From NCBI RefSeq assembly GCF_900105325.1, contig NZ_FNSU01000004.1:62001-126000 (forward strand): a DNA stretch of 64,000 nucleotides. The letters run 5' to 3'. Both the position numbers and the translations under genes were made by a program. The notes beneath the pieces were generated by a model, which was not told the origin of the DNA, did not search any database, and worked only from the letters and a program-made list of their open reading frames with translations. This stretch comes from Pseudomonas marginalis (lineage in GTDB: Bacteria > Pseudomonadota > Gammaproteobacteria > Pseudomonadales > Pseudomonadaceae). Shown one piece after another: positions 1 through 8,134 of this stretch (positions within the stretch are counted from its first letter, which is position 1; each line of letters opens with the position of its first letter).

Positions 1-19
1 TGCCATAAAGGTGGGAAAT

Positions 20-424
20 ATGAAGCTCGAAGCCGAAAATAGTCCTGTAGTAGTAGGTGTAAATCAAGCGCAGATTATAAAAACGCTAAAAAAATTAAAA
101 AGCTACGGCCCTAGCTCATTCGCATGTATAACTGATGATGAGGGTAACTATGTGCAAGTGGCTGGAGGCAGATTCACTTGTTTTATTGAAAGATATGACG
201 CTAAAAGTAAAAAACTGTTCAGAGGTTATCATTCAAATTCTAGTACAAACTTTGAAGATGGAAGCTTACTGTCGTTTGGTGCGGGCCGTGTACCATTAAA
301 AAAGGATGAGTGGTTTAATATTGATGATGTAATCGAGGTTTTTTCCTTGTTTAATCAGAATCAGTCTCTACCAGCGACTGTCTACTGGCGTGAGATAAAT
401 ATTTTGAGTCAAAGCGACGGCTGA
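20..424 (+). CDS. hypothetical protein, immunity-like
   Basis: A 134-residue soluble protein with no signal peptide or membrane segment. I do not recognise the family with certainty. The ATG at 20 is preferred over the GTG at 11 because an AAAGGTGGG ribosome-binding site sits just before it. The gene is AT-rich and lysine/asparagine-rich, unlike the GC-rich core genes beyond 2.2 kb, which suggests transfer. It is followed on the same strand by two more small unknown genes and a SUKH-type protein. That arrangement is typical of the immunity array downstream of a polymorphic or contact-dependent toxin. An immunity role is inferred from context only; the toxin would lie left of the window. Confidence 0.6.
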   Translation: MKLEAENSPVVVGVNQAQIIKTLKKLKSYGPSSFACITDDEGNYVQVAGGRFTCFIERYDAKSKKLFRGYHSNSSTNFEDGSLLSFGAGRVPLKKDEWFNIDDVIEVFSLFNQNQSLPATVYWREINILSQSDG

Positions 425-435
425 ATAAGTGAAAA

Positions 436-583
436 AAAGGGGGCAGACCCTGAGGAGTCCCCACAAATCTACTCTAGCCTCTGAGCTTGCCGGTGTACTT
501 CATCGCGCACCAATAGCTCCATATCCGCCAATCTCGAGCGGGACAATCCGGTGGGGATTCCTCAGGGTCAGGCCCCTCTTTCC
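436..583. repeat. inverted-repeat element, about 148 bp
   Basis: Two arms of roughly 28 bp face each other at 436-463 and 551-583. Both carry ACCCTGAGGARTCCCCAC, with one mismatch in the core and small differences in the outer G-rich part. They enclose about 87 bp with no convincing reading frame. It lies between two putative immunity genes and looks like a miniature mobile or recombination-derived element. No target duplication is obvious. Confidence 0.55.
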
Positions 584-675
584 TCTGAGTGTCGGAGGAT
601 ACTAAGCGGTATGACAAATCGTCGCATGTATGTTCCCATCGAGATAATTGGAAATCGCAACAGGAGTGTTTGGTG

Positions 676-1155
676 ATGACTGAATGGGCACTGTTACGCG
701 AGCTTAAAAAGGGTGATGCGCTTGCTGTGCCCGAAGCAGGACTTTTACTCATCGATGAGGGAGTGTACAAGATGTCGGTCACTCAGTACTGCTTGGCAGA
801 TGCGATTAAAGAGGATGGGCAGGATAAGCTGAAAGTATTGTCATTTTACTGGGCGGCCAGTGACGCAGCATTTCAGCGAGCCTATTACAGAGACGTCGAA
901 AGTGATGATGGGGCTGTTTGCCCTCCGCCCTTTGAGTTGATGCCAGAGGAGGCTGGGGCGGCCTATATTGAAATAAAGCGAGCGTTGGAGACTGCCGGTA
1001 ATATTCGAGAGTATGCCTCTTATCGTGTGATGTCTGATGGCGCTTTTGTTCATAAGAGTTTGGAAGGTCCGTCAGCGGTCTATTATTTTCGCTCATTGGG
1101 GTCATTGAATGATGAGGTGCCTTACGCAATTTTGTGGAAGTGTCAGGGAGTTTGA
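676..1155 (+). CDS. hypothetical protein in immunity array
   Basis: A 159-residue soluble protein, not assigned to a family. Reading frame remains open upstream to 589, but the ATG at 676 (or GTG at 673) is chosen because AGGAG lies at 662-666; the upstream codons overlap the inverted-repeat element. The protein is rich in acidic residues and aromatic pairs, as many toxin-neutralising proteins are. It sits between a candidate immunity gene and an alpha-helical small protein, all on one strand. Function is inferred only from this neighbourhood. Confidence 0.55.
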   Translation: MTEWALLRELKKGDALAVPEAGLLLIDEGVYKMSVTQYCLADAIKEDGQDKLKVLSFYWAASDAAFQRAYYRDVESDDGAVCPPPFELMPEEAGAAYIEIKRALETAGNIREYASYRVMSDGAFVHKSLEGPSAVYYFRSLGSLNDEVPYAILWKCQGV

Positions 1156-1207
1156 TAGAAGTGAGCTTAATTGTTTTCTGTGTTTGAGCTAAAAAGGATC
1201 GGGTTCT

Positions 1208-1669
1208 ATGAGTTACTCGGAAAGTCTGTCTGTTTTAGAGGGGCAAGTGTGGGTTAAAAGAGCGGCTATTTTTCTTTTGATTCTCGATCAAACTTTAGAT
1301 AATCTATCGTCAGCTCCCGCTACCTATACTAAATGTAGTGAGGCTATTGAGTTGTGCTGGTCATGGTTAACCGATAGAAGTTTAAGCCCTGAGCAGTTGG
1401 CCTACTATTTAGACTCGGATGAAATGCAAAATGGTCCTTTGGGAGAGCATAATTTCATTACGGAAAGCTTAGAGCAAGACAGCTTGATTCTGATACTTCT
1501 GGTCATTGGCTTTTTTGCACATCAGGCTTATAAGGTTTCAGGTCGGCAAGAAAGAATGTCCGCCTCAGTCAACGAGGCAGGTGAGCAGGCTGTTGAATAC
1601 ATAGTCGAATATATCTATAAGGTCGGGGCGGGTGGCGTGTTAGACGTTTATCTACCTAAAAAGTGTTAA
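1208..1669 (+). CDS. small helical protein, possibly Imm6-like
   Basis: A 153-residue protein that appears almost wholly helical, with a hydrophobic stretch near residues 95-108 (ILILLVIGFFAHQAYK). It resembles in general character the all-alpha Imm6 immunity family, but I cannot confirm that by eye. The ATG is preceded by AAGGATCGGG. It lies 22 bp upstream of a SUKH-domain gene and on the same strand, consistent with an immunity array. If it is not Imm6 it may be an unrelated immunity protein for a different toxin tip. Confidence 0.55.
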   Translation: MSYSESLSVLEGQVWVKRAAIFLLILDQTLDNLSSAPATYTKCSEAIELCWSWLTDRSLSPEQLAYYLDSDEMQNGPLGEHNFITESLEQDSLILILLVIGFFAHQAYKVSGRQERMSASVNEAGEQAVEYIVEYIYKVGAGGVLDVYLPKKC

Positions 1670-1691
1670 TGTTCAGATGCAAGGAGTGGCG

Positions 1692-2141
1692 ATGAAAGGC
1701 GCGTCGGAAGTTGGTGTTCTTATAAGAGAAATAGTGTCCAGTGCGTTGTATGAAGGTGATTATGGAAGCTGCTTAAGTAACCGTGAATTAGTCTTGAGAG
1801 GTGTTGAGGTTCTCGACCGCGTAGGTGTGCCGCTCGACTATCTTGAATTCCTTGAACAGTTTGGATTTGGTGAGCTGGATAGCGCTCTTTACATCGAGGA
1901 TGGTCCAACGAAGTATTCAGTTGTCACCGGATGTGATGTAGTTGCTTATCGTAATATGTATGTGTTTGCCAGTACCGGGAGCGGTGTCTTTTATGCATTC
2001 GATGCTGCGAATGATTGGTCAATTGTCGAAATTGATCCTGAATTGAGTGATGCGGAAGTCTTATATGAGGATTTTTCCAGCTTCATCCTTAGCCAGTTAA
2101 CAGCGATTAAAGGTTATGTGGATTGGCGAGCCCAGCAGTAA
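1692..2141 (+). CDS. SMI1/KNR4 (SUKH) family immunity-type protein
   Basis: A 149-residue protein with the typical SUKH pattern: a helical start, then YLEFLEQFGFGEL near residues 51-63, followed by a beta-rich middle. SUKH proteins are a large superfamily most often found as immunity proteins of bacterial polymorphic toxins. The ATG at 1692 follows AAGGAG with a short spacer; an ATG at 1677 in frame lacks one. It ends the AT-rich array; the next gene is a core membrane protein with different composition. The specific toxin it neutralises cannot be told from the window. Confidence 0.75.
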   Translation: MKGASEVGVLIREIVSSALYEGDYGSCLSNRELVLRGVEVLDRVGVPLDYLEFLEQFGFGELDSALYIEDGPTKYSVVTGCDVVAYRNMYVFASTGSGVFYAFDAANDWSIVEIDPELSDAEVLYEDFSSFILSQLTAIKGYVDWRAQQ

Positions 2142-2180
2142 TATGCGCGGCGCCAGCATTTGCATTATTAAGGATGATCA

Positions 2181-2966
2181 ATGAAACCTGCAAAATTCTC
2201 CCTCCAGGCCTTCCTGATGGCCTGCCTCATACCCGGCTGGGGCCTGGTGTATGTAGGCCGTACACAGTGGGGTATCCGGGTCGCAGCGTTGTTGCTCGGC
2301 GGGGTCGCGCTGATGGGTGCCTTGGGGTTGGTCACTACACCCCTTGGGTTGTATGCATTCTTCGCTTTCGTCATCACGGTCAAACTGACCTCTGCCATCG
2401 TGTCCGCCGTGTTGGCCCGTCGCTACAGCGGTCCGCCCAATGTGCCGCGTAAACGCTTCCATGCTCTTTACGTCGGCGTGGTGGTGGTCCTGGTGCTGAC
2501 GCTGGACGTCTTTCGGGTGCCGTTGTTGGGCTTCAAAAACTATTACATTCCGTCGGGGTCGATGGTCCCGACGTTGTCGATTGGCGACTACATCATGTCG
2601 GACCTGCGGGCTGGCGTGCCCAACGTGGGGGATATCGTGGTGTATCGCTGGAATGGCACCGAGGCGGTCAAACGGGTAGCGGGAATCGGTGGTGACACTC
2701 TGGCCATCGTCCATGGCGAGGTGATCCGCAACGGTGAGAACCTGGGTTTGTTTCACGCACCGGCTGAGCGCGTCAAAAAGGACTACTCCCTTGAGTTGGC
2801 GCCGCTCCAGGTAGCGCCGGGGCATGTGTACCTGTTGGGTGACAACCGTGATGTCAGCAACGACAGCCGCTTCATGGGCCAGGTCGCGCTTGAGGATGTG
2901 GTGGGCAAGGTCACCGGCATCTGGTTCTCGAATGAACGAGCGCGTATCGGGACGACGTTTCCATGA
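2181..2966 (+). CDS. signal peptidase I family protein (S26)
   Basis: A 261-residue inner-membrane serine protease of the LepB family, which removes signal peptides from exported preproteins. Hydrophobic segments occupy about residues 7-27, 33-50, 54-78 and 95-110. The catalytic core then follows: PSGSMVPT places the nucleophile at Ser127, VKRVAGIGGD gives the general base Lys164, and LGDNRDVSNDSR is conserved box E. The N-terminus with several extra membrane segments is unlike E. coli LepB, so this is probably an accessory rather than the essential signal peptidase. It is followed by two RDD membrane proteins on the same strand. Confidence 0.88.
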   Translation: MKPAKFSLQAFLMACLIPGWGLVYVGRTQWGIRVAALLLGGVALMGALGLVTTPLGLYAFFAFVITVKLTSAIVSAVLARRYSGPPNVPRKRFHALYVGVVVVLVLTLDVFRVPLLGFKNYYIPSGSMVPTLSIGDYIMSDLRAGVPNVGDIVVYRWNGTEAVKRVAGIGGDTLAIVHGEVIRNGENLGLFHAPAERVKKDYSLELAPLQVAPGHVYLLGDNRDVSNDSRFMGQVALEDVVGKVTGIWFSNERARIGTTFP

Positions 2967-3093
2967 GCCTTTCGAGCATCGCTGGCGCAGGTACTCCCGG
3001 CCGGCGGGCAGCACAGCAATACCATTGAAAGGCTGGGAGCCGATTTGCGCCCAGTCAAAACACACCAACGCCATGAATCTGGAGTAATACCGC

Positions 3094-3567
3094 ATGGACG
3101 CAAACCACACCGCCAAACGCCCGACGATCCTGGCCAGCATCGGCCGGCGCCTGGCCGCGCGCCTTATCGACTGCGCCATCGCAGTCCTGATCTTTTTCAT
3201 CGTCAAATTCTGCGCCGGTGCATTGTCTGCCTACGTGCCGGCCGTGACGCCCAAGGCTGGTTTTCTCTCGGCGTTTTTTGCAGCCTTCGCCTACTTCCTG
3301 CTGGCCGACGCGTTGCCCAACGGCCAGAGCCTGGGCAAGCGTTTGTTGAGCATCGCCGTCGTCGACCGTAAAACTCGCAAAAGCTGCACGGTTTCCCAGG
3401 CGTTAACCCGCAATTCCGGAGCGCTGGTGGTGATCGATTGGGTGTGGATATTCATGGAGTCCAGAACGCGCCTGGGCGATATGTTCGCCAAGACCATCGT
3501 GGTTCAGACCGGCAACCTGACGAGCGTTCGCAGCCTTGCGGATATTTATGACAACGGTAGGGGATAA
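3094..3567 (+). CDS. RDD family membrane protein
   Basis: A 157-residue integral membrane protein of the RDD family. The N-terminal motif RLAARLIDCAI gives the family's conserved Arg and Asp, and NGQSLGKRLLSI near residues 71-82 is the second signature. A third membrane segment and a RLGDMFAKTIVV C-terminus complete the domain. RDD proteins have no single established role; some are implicated in ion exchange. It is followed eight bases later by a paralogue, which suggests a local duplication. Confidence 0.8.
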   Translation: MDANHTAKRPTILASIGRRLAARLIDCAIAVLIFFIVKFCAGALSAYVPAVTPKAGFLSAFFAAFAYFLLADALPNGQSLGKRLLSIAVVDRKTRKSCTVSQALTRNSGALVVIDWVWIFMESRTRLGDMFAKTIVVQTGNLTSVRSLADIYDNGRG

Positions 3568-3574
3568 ATACGTC

Positions 3575-4009
3575 ATGAACGATTCGGTATCGGCCACGCA
3601 AACCTGGGACATCGCCAGCCCGTTCAGACGGTTGCTCGGCTATCTGATCGATATGGCCGTGGTGTTTTTCCTGCTGTTTTTGAACCGGAACCTGGACTAT
3701 GCCTATTTCTATCTGAGCTCTGCAGGAGGCCCGGCATTGTTTGATGGCCTCCACTATGTGCTGCTGTTTTCAGCCTTCGGGTACTACCTGTTTTGCGATG
3801 CCTTGCCCAATGGCCAGAGCCTGGGCAAGCGGGTGTGCCGCACGGCCGTGGTGGGTTACCCGTACCCCACGAACTGCACGCTGTTCCAGTCGTTCCTGCG
3901 CAATGTTCCGAAGATGGTGTTCAGTGTGCTGGACGGTCTTTTTGTACTGTTCGGCCTGCGTCGTCGCTTGGGCGATATGTTGGCCAAGACGATTGTCATC
4001 AATACCTGA
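3575..4009 (+). CDS. RDD family membrane protein, paralogue of the preceding gene
   Basis: A 144-residue RDD protein with the same features as its upstream neighbour: RLLGYLIDMAVVFF at the start, NGQSLGKRVCRTAV in the middle and RRLGDMLAKTIVI at the end. The ATG at 3575 is used; in-frame starts upstream (3536 TTG, 3548 ATG) would overlap the preceding gene. The shared NGQSLGKR and LGDM-AKTIV blocks show the two arose by tandem duplication and may form a hetero-oligomer. No promoter is visible between them, so they are likely co-transcribed. Confidence 0.78.
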   Translation: MNDSVSATQTWDIASPFRRLLGYLIDMAVVFFLLFLNRNLDYAYFYLSSAGGPALFDGLHYVLLFSAFGYYLFCDALPNGQSLGKRVCRTAVVGYPYPTNCTLFQSFLRNVPKMVFSVLDGLFVLFGLRRRLGDMLAKTIVINT

Positions 4010-4042
4010 GCAGGGCGGCCTGGCCGGGCCGCCCGGTATAAC

Positions 4043-4312
4043 TCAGGACGGGTTGGCGTTCAGCCTGCGACTGATCGCATCCAACAAATCACAGCCGTCA
4101 CGCAGCGGAATCGCCAGCAGATGGGCAAAGTCCTGCAGCACCACGGCATCGCTGCTGAGCTGATCGCGGAAGGCCAGGTTTTCCAGGAGTTGGGTGACGG
4201 CTTGGATGCGGTGCACGGCGGCGTCGTGGAGGACGTCGAGGGGGGCTTGGGTGTCGATGAGCAGGGCGGGGACGGTGCAGTCGTGGCCGGTCAGGGGCAT
4301 GTAACGGTTCAT
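4043..4312 (-). CDS. small DUF3077-like protein behind an antisense-RNA leader
   Basis: An 89-residue helical protein beginning with ATG at 4312. It contains the pattern of the small proteins found downstream of P4-like immunity leaders in Pseudomonas: APLDVLHDAAVHRIQAVTQLLE, then DAVVLQDFAHLLAIPLRDGCDLLDAI. It resembles the product at 32206-32490 in the satellite, which sits behind the same type of leader. The frame stays open upstream through an Ash-like stretch (MAAVRGRPSGLPVYS), so a longer fusion is possible, but the short start coincides with the end of the RNA structure. Function unknown; no integrase or phage gene is nearby. Confidence 0.6.
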   Translation of the reverse strand: MNRYMPLTGHDCTVPALLIDTQAPLDVLHDAAVHRIQAVTQLLENLAFRDQLSSDAVVLQDFAHLLAIPLRDGCDLLDAISRRLNANPS

Positions 4313-4318
4313 AATTGG

Positions 4319-4530
4319 CACTCTGTTAAGTGGTTGAGACCACCACTCAATCGTCGCCAAACGAATGGGTGGCAGCTGTACGCAGGTTGGCGAACCGGCA
4401 ACAGAGTAAACCGGCAGACCCGAAGGTCTCCCGCGCACAGCCGCCATAAAAGGCACGGCTTTGCGGGTGCAAAAACACCTGCATGAAAGCGGATTGCTTT
4501 TGCACTCTGTTGTCAGGTCGCCAAACCTGA
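4319..4530 (-). ncRNA. P4-type antisense immunity RNA leader, copy 1
   Basis: Read on the minus strand there are three linked parts. First, an upstream target (4503-4530): hairpin with loop TTGGCG plus tail CAACAGAG. Second, the presumed antisense RNA (about 4371-4445): a long hairpin closed by GGCGGCTGTGCG with its partner arm, an inner AGACC-TTCG-GGTCT hairpin, then CTCTGTTG and a hairpin exposing CGCCAA. Third, a downstream target (4319-4364): loop TTGGCG plus tail AACAGAG just before the next start codon. Loops and tails are mutually complementary. This is the arrangement of the phage P4 CI RNA with seqA and seqC. The tail sequence differs from copy 2 but remains self-complementary. Confidence 0.65.
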
Positions 4531-4724
4531 TCGCCATTTGGACGACGGCCGGACTATAAGCCCCTCACCCAAAACCGCGCAAGGCGTCAGAGTAGTGGCA
4601 CAATGCCTCATGCAATGCCACCCACTGCCGACACACTGGCGATGCCCAGACGCATCAAAGATCTGAACCGGCCTTCGCCAGCGTTTTCGAAACCGCCCCA
4701 CCGCTACCCACAAGGAAGAAATAC

Positions 4725-5201
4725 ATGATCAAGTTGTTCTGCAAAGCCGCTGTCCTTCTGTCCCTGGCCACGCTGTTTGGCTGTTCTTCGACGCCGTCGG
4801 TAGAGAAGATGCAGGCTGACGTGGCGAGCTATGCGCTGCCCAAGGCTGCCGTGGCCGATAAAGGCCTGGTGTATGTCGTACGCCCTAGCAACGTCGGGAT
4901 GCTGGTACGGTTCAACGTGTTCCTGGATGACAAGGAAGCCGACTCGGAGATGGGTTACAACCGCGGTAACCAATACATCTATTTTTTCGTGACGCCGGGC
5001 AAGCACGTGATCAGCTCCAAGGCTGAAAACTGGGCGGACATGCCAATCGACGTCAAGGCGGGTGAGGTGGTTTACCTCAAGCAGGAAGTCGAAATGGGCT
5101 TCGCCGTGGCGCGCAACAGTCTCAAAGTGCTGAGCGATCTGGAAGGCCGTTATCTGGTCAAGGATGCGTCCTTGGGCACCGTGGCAAAAGAAAGCAAGTA
5201 A
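4725..5201 (+). CDS. DUF2846-type lipoprotein
   Basis: A 158-residue lipoprotein: signal sequence with lipobox LFGC, lipidated Cys20. The body contains GLVYVVRPSN, then FNVFLDD and YIYFFVTPGKHVIS, the beta-sandwich pattern of DUF2846. Its role is unknown; relatives are envelope lipoproteins. AAGGAAG precedes the ATG. It is a single gene flanked by its own terminator-like hairpin at 5217-5240. Confidence 0.75.
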   Translation: MIKLFCKAAVLLSLATLFGCSSTPSVEKMQADVASYALPKAAVADKGLVYVVRPSNVGMLVRFNVFLDDKEADSEMGYNRGNQYIYFFVTPGKHVISSKAENWADMPIDVKAGEVVYLKQEVEMGFAVARNSLKVLSDLEGRYLVKDASLGTVAKESK

Positions 5202-5216
5202 CTAAAAACGCTTAAG

Positions 5217-5240
5217 ACGGCCGGGCCCGAGCTCGGCCGT
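5217..5240 (+). terminator. hairpin after DUF2846 gene
   Basis: ACGGCCG and CGGCCGT form a 7-bp stem 16 bases after the stop codon. There is no strong T-run, so termination strength is uncertain. Confidence 0.4.
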
Positions 5241-5413
5241 TGTCGCTGTTCATCCGCCCTGCACACTTAGCTTGGCAAGGGGCTGACACGCGATTCTTCA
5301 ACTCTCGTTGATTGACCACGACATAAGCCGGAGTGGCACCGTATGGACGCAAATCCCCCGCTATGCGCCTGACCTTTCCGGCCCGCAATTATTTAGACCC
5401 AAGGAAGCTGTCA

Positions 5414-6034
5414 ATGAAACTGCATCGTCTGTTTATCTCACTCACTGCACTGGCGACCTGCACCAGCAGCTTCGCCGCGGCGCCTGCCCTGCAAAGTTTT
5501 CTCGCCTGCGACCAGAATTCCCTGGCGGTGGTAAGCCAGGCAGGGCTCAAGGAGCGTGTTGCCCATAAGCTGGAGAACGGCAAGATCACGCTCAGCGGCG
5601 GCACAAAGTCCGATATGGGCCAGCGCTGGATGTTCGACACGCCACTGACGCTTGACGGTATGACCTTGACCGGCTTTTTCGCCGAAGACCAGGACCTGAT
5701 GGGCTCGCGCATCATCAACTGGGGTTTCTACACCGAACAGGCACCCGACGCGCTTTACGCTCAGCTGAGTAAAGTACCGGGTACGGCGTTGGAGAAAGCC
5801 AACGGTATCTACGCGCGTGCGCAGATCTGGTCGCACAAGCAATCAGCCTGGGTGCCGGAAGGCGGCGATGACAACGCGGGCAAGCTGGTCACCGATACGG
5901 CCGAACGCATCTTGATGGTCGAGCCCGCACCCGGTGACCTGGCCAAGACCAGCAATGGCATGATCACCTGCTCGGTTCAGGGCGCGGTGAGCGCAGCGAT
6001 GCTCAAGACCACTCGACCTGACCTGATCAAGTGA
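5414..6034 (+). CDS. exported hypothetical protein
   Basis: A 206-residue protein with a signal peptide (about residues 1-21, ending SSFAAA). The mature part has two cysteines well apart (in SFLACDQN and MITCSVQG), which could form a periplasmic disulfide. ATG at 5414 follows AAGGAAG at 5401; frame is open further upstream without a good site. No domain recognised. It stands alone, with a clear hairpin terminator after it. Confidence 0.65.
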   Translation: MKLHRLFISLTALATCTSSFAAAPALQSFLACDQNSLAVVSQAGLKERVAHKLENGKITLSGGTKSDMGQRWMFDTPLTLDGMTLTGFFAEDQDLMGSRIINWGFYTEQAPDALYAQLSKVPGTALEKANGIYARAQIWSHKQSAWVPEGGDDNAGKLVTDTAERILMVEPAPGDLAKTSNGMITCSVQGAVSAAMLKTTRPDLIK

Positions 6035-6052
6035 GCTGAGGCTGGCAGCGAT

Positions 6053-6079
6053 ACCGCAGGCATGCTGAATGCCTGCGGT
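6053..6079 (+). terminator. hairpin terminator
   Basis: ACCGCAGGCAT and ATGCCTGCGGT form a perfect 11-bp stem with a 5-nt loop. It lies 19 bases after the preceding stop codon; a short T-run appears 9 bases later. Confidence 0.65.
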
Positions 6080-6091
6080 GTTCTCCGGTTT

Positions 6092-6114
6092 TTCGCGAGC
6101 AAGCTCGCTCCTAC
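6092..6114. repeat. single REP element
   Basis: TTCGCGAGCAAGCTCGCTCC, the same palindromic family as the pair at 45960-46057. Confidence 0.75.
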
Positions 6115-6125
6115 AGAGGGCGGGG

Positions 6126-6330
6126 TTACAGCAACTTGCGCTGCACCGCTTCATCCAGCGTACTGCGCGTCAACGCCTCGACCACTTCCCGCGTGTCTGC
6201 CTGGAACGGGATGCCCACGATCAGTACCAAGTGCATCCAGGTGCGTCAGCGTCGGTAGCGCGCGATGGCCCTTGAGGGCGGTCATGTTGAATTTGAGCGT
6301 GACGTCCTGCTCGCCCATAACTTGAGGGAA
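6126..6330 (-). pseudogene. possible degraded gene remnant
   Basis: On the minus strand one frame reads GEQDVTLKFNMTALKGHRAL up to about 6220. Another frame then continues LVLIVGIPFQADTREVVEAL to a stop at 6126-6128. Each segment looks protein-like, and a single frameshift would join them. I see no start codon with a ribosome-binding site. The parent family is not recognised; the segment could also be chance. Confidence 0.3.
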
Positions 6331-6437
6331 TGTGCGCCACCGCACGGCAACCGACGAAACACCTTGAGAACCGCTCTCAACCCCGTAAAATGCCGCGATT
6401 GTTTAAAGCACGATACTTTTCAGGGACGAATCCAGAC

Positions 6438-7019
6438 ATGCGCATGTTTGCCGTATTCCTCGTCGCCTGCCTGATGGCGGGCTGCGCCTCCAAGCCGGAG
6501 TACTACATCTCGCCGGCACCGGTCACGATTTCGAAGACTGCTACTTACTGGCTCGACACCTTCAACGTTGAGGTGAAGGGCAAGAGTAAGCACTTCATGT
6601 CGGATGACAAAGTTCGCCAGGAACTCGGCGTCGATCTGGTAAACCGCTTGCTCAAAGCCAAGCGTTACGCAACCAGTAAAGACAGCGCCGATTATTTGCT
6701 GGATGTCGACGTCGTCTATGTGCGCCATATCATCGACTCCAATGGTGGGTTTTCGAACCTGTTGATTGACGACGGTACCATCCTGCAAAGCATCGATTTT
6801 GGCTACAAGGTCAAGGTCAAGAAAGCCGGTGCCGAGGTGCTGCACTTCGCCCAGAACCGCCCCAGCCTGGAGCCCAGCAACTGGCGAGGCCAGCCGCAAC
6901 AATGGAGGACCCTTGCCGGCGTTGTAACCAACAGCGGTAACTCCAGTGTCGAGCGGTATTTCACTAGTGGGCTAAGCGACTACATCGTCGACGACCTGCG
7001 CGATATTCCGTCTCGCTAG
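6438..7019 (+). CDS. hypothetical lipoprotein
   Basis: A 193-residue lipoprotein with lipobox MAGC, lipidated Cys16. The body has a strand-rich region TATYWLDTFNVEVKG, then YLLDVDVVYVRHI. This is the layout of periplasmic lipoproteins that accompany CsgG-like proteins, but no family is assigned. ATG at 6438 is chosen because it begins directly with the signal sequence; earlier in-frame starts would bury it. It lies 42 bp upstream of a CsgG-family gene and may be transcribed with it. Confidence 0.65.
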   Translation: MRMFAVFLVACLMAGCASKPEYYISPAPVTISKTATYWLDTFNVEVKGKSKHFMSDDKVRQELGVDLVNRLLKAKRYATSKDSADYLLDVDVVYVRHIIDSNGGFSNLLIDDGTILQSIDFGYKVKVKKAGAEVLHFAQNRPSLEPSNWRGQPQQWRTLAGVVTNSGNSSVERYFTSGLSDYIVDDLRDIPSR

Positions 7020-7061
7020 CGTCAGCTGCCATACCCGATTCCCCCCATTTAGGAGCACCCC

Positions 7062-7742
7062 GTGAACACACTGTCCAAAATCCTGCTGTCCGGCCTCACC
7101 GCCGCAGCGCTGTTGACCGTGGCCGGTTGCGCCACGGAGAGCAACCGCGCCATGCCGGTGGAACAGGTCGCCAGTGCCAACGTCGCCTATTCCGGCGTAC
7201 GCGTGCCCATCGCCGTGGGCAAATTCGACAACCGCTCCAGCTACATGCGCGGCATTTTCTCCGATGGCGTCGACCGCCTCGGTGGCCAGGCCAAGACCAT
7301 CCTGATTACCCACCTGCAGCAGACCAACCGCTTCAGCGTGCTGGACCGCGACAACATGGGCGAAATCTCCCAGGAAGCCGCGATCAAGGGCACCGCGCAG
7401 AAGCTCAAGGGCGCTGACTACGTCGTGACCGGCGACGTGACCGAGTTCGGCCGCAAAGAGACCGGCGACCGCCAGCTGTTCGGCATCCTCGGCCGTGGCA
7501 AGACCCAAGTGGCCTACGCCAAGGTCGCACTGAACATCGTCAACATCAGCACCTCCGAAGTGGTCTATTCCACCCAGGGCGCCGGTGAGTATGCGCTGTC
7601 CAACCGTGAAGTGGTCGGCTTCGGCGGCACCGCCAGCTACGACTCCACCCTCAATGGCAAGGTCCTCGACCTGGCCATGCGCGAAGCCATCAACCGCCTG
7701 GTCGACGGCATCAACGCCGGCGCCTGGAACCCGCGCAACTGA
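7062..7742 (+). CDS. CsgG/HfaB family outer-membrane lipoprotein
   Basis: A 226-residue lipoprotein (lipobox VAGC) with the CsgG fold. It shows VPIAVGKFDNRSSY, then LITHLQQTNRFSVLDRDNMGEI, then GADYVVTGDVTEFG and VALNIVNISTSEVVYSTQG. CsgG forms the curli secretion channel, but no curli genes are here. The GTG start at 7062 follows AGGAG. It is the first of three tightly spaced lipoprotein genes (CsgG / DUF4810 / DUF799), a set that recurs in proteobacteria. The three products probably form one envelope complex. Confidence 0.85.
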   Translation: MNTLSKILLSGLTAAALLTVAGCATESNRAMPVEQVASANVAYSGVRVPIAVGKFDNRSSYMRGIFSDGVDRLGGQAKTILITHLQQTNRFSVLDRDNMGEISQEAAIKGTAQKLKGADYVVTGDVTEFGRKETGDRQLFGILGRGKTQVAYAKVALNIVNISTSEVVYSTQGAGEYALSNREVVGFGGTASYDSTLNGKVLDLAMREAINRLVDGINAGAWNPRN

Positions 7743-7771
7743 TCAGCAACCCCTCAAGGAGCAGTACACGG

Positions 7772-8134
7772 ATGAGCAAGGCAGTGAAGTTGGCGCTGAT
7801 GCTGACAGCAATCGCGGCGGTCGCCGGGTGCCACACGGCGCCCCAGCCCCTGTATCAATGGGAAAGCTACCAGCCGCAGGTTTACGAGTACTTCAAGGGC
7901 GAGCCCAAGGAAGCGCAGGTCGAGGCGTTGGAGCGTGATCTGCAAAAGATCAACGCCAGCGGCCGCAAGGCGCCGCCGGGTTACCACGCGCACCTGGGCA
8001 TGCTGTACCTGAGCATGGGCAAGGATGACCAGATGGTGCAGGAGTTCCGCACTGAGAAGGCGCTGTTCCCCGAGTCTGCCTCGTACATGGACTTCCTGTT
8101 GAAAAACGCCAAGACCGGAGTGGCCACTAAATGA
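7772..8134 (+). CDS. DUF4810 lipoprotein
   Basis: A 120-residue lipoprotein (lipobox VAGC) containing PLYQWESYQPQVYEYFKG, the DUF4810 signature, then a helical repeat region similar to a TPR (GYHAHLGMLYLSMGKDDQMV). It sits 29 bp after the CsgG-like gene, and its stop overlaps the next start as ATGA. These features indicate translational coupling in a three-gene operon. Biochemical role unknown. Confidence 0.82.
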   Translation: MSKAVKLALMLTAIAAVAGCHTAPQPLYQWESYQPQVYEYFKGEPKEAQVEALERDLQKINASGRKAPPGYHAHLGMLYLSMGKDDQMVQEFRTEKALFPESASYMDFLLKNAKTGVATK

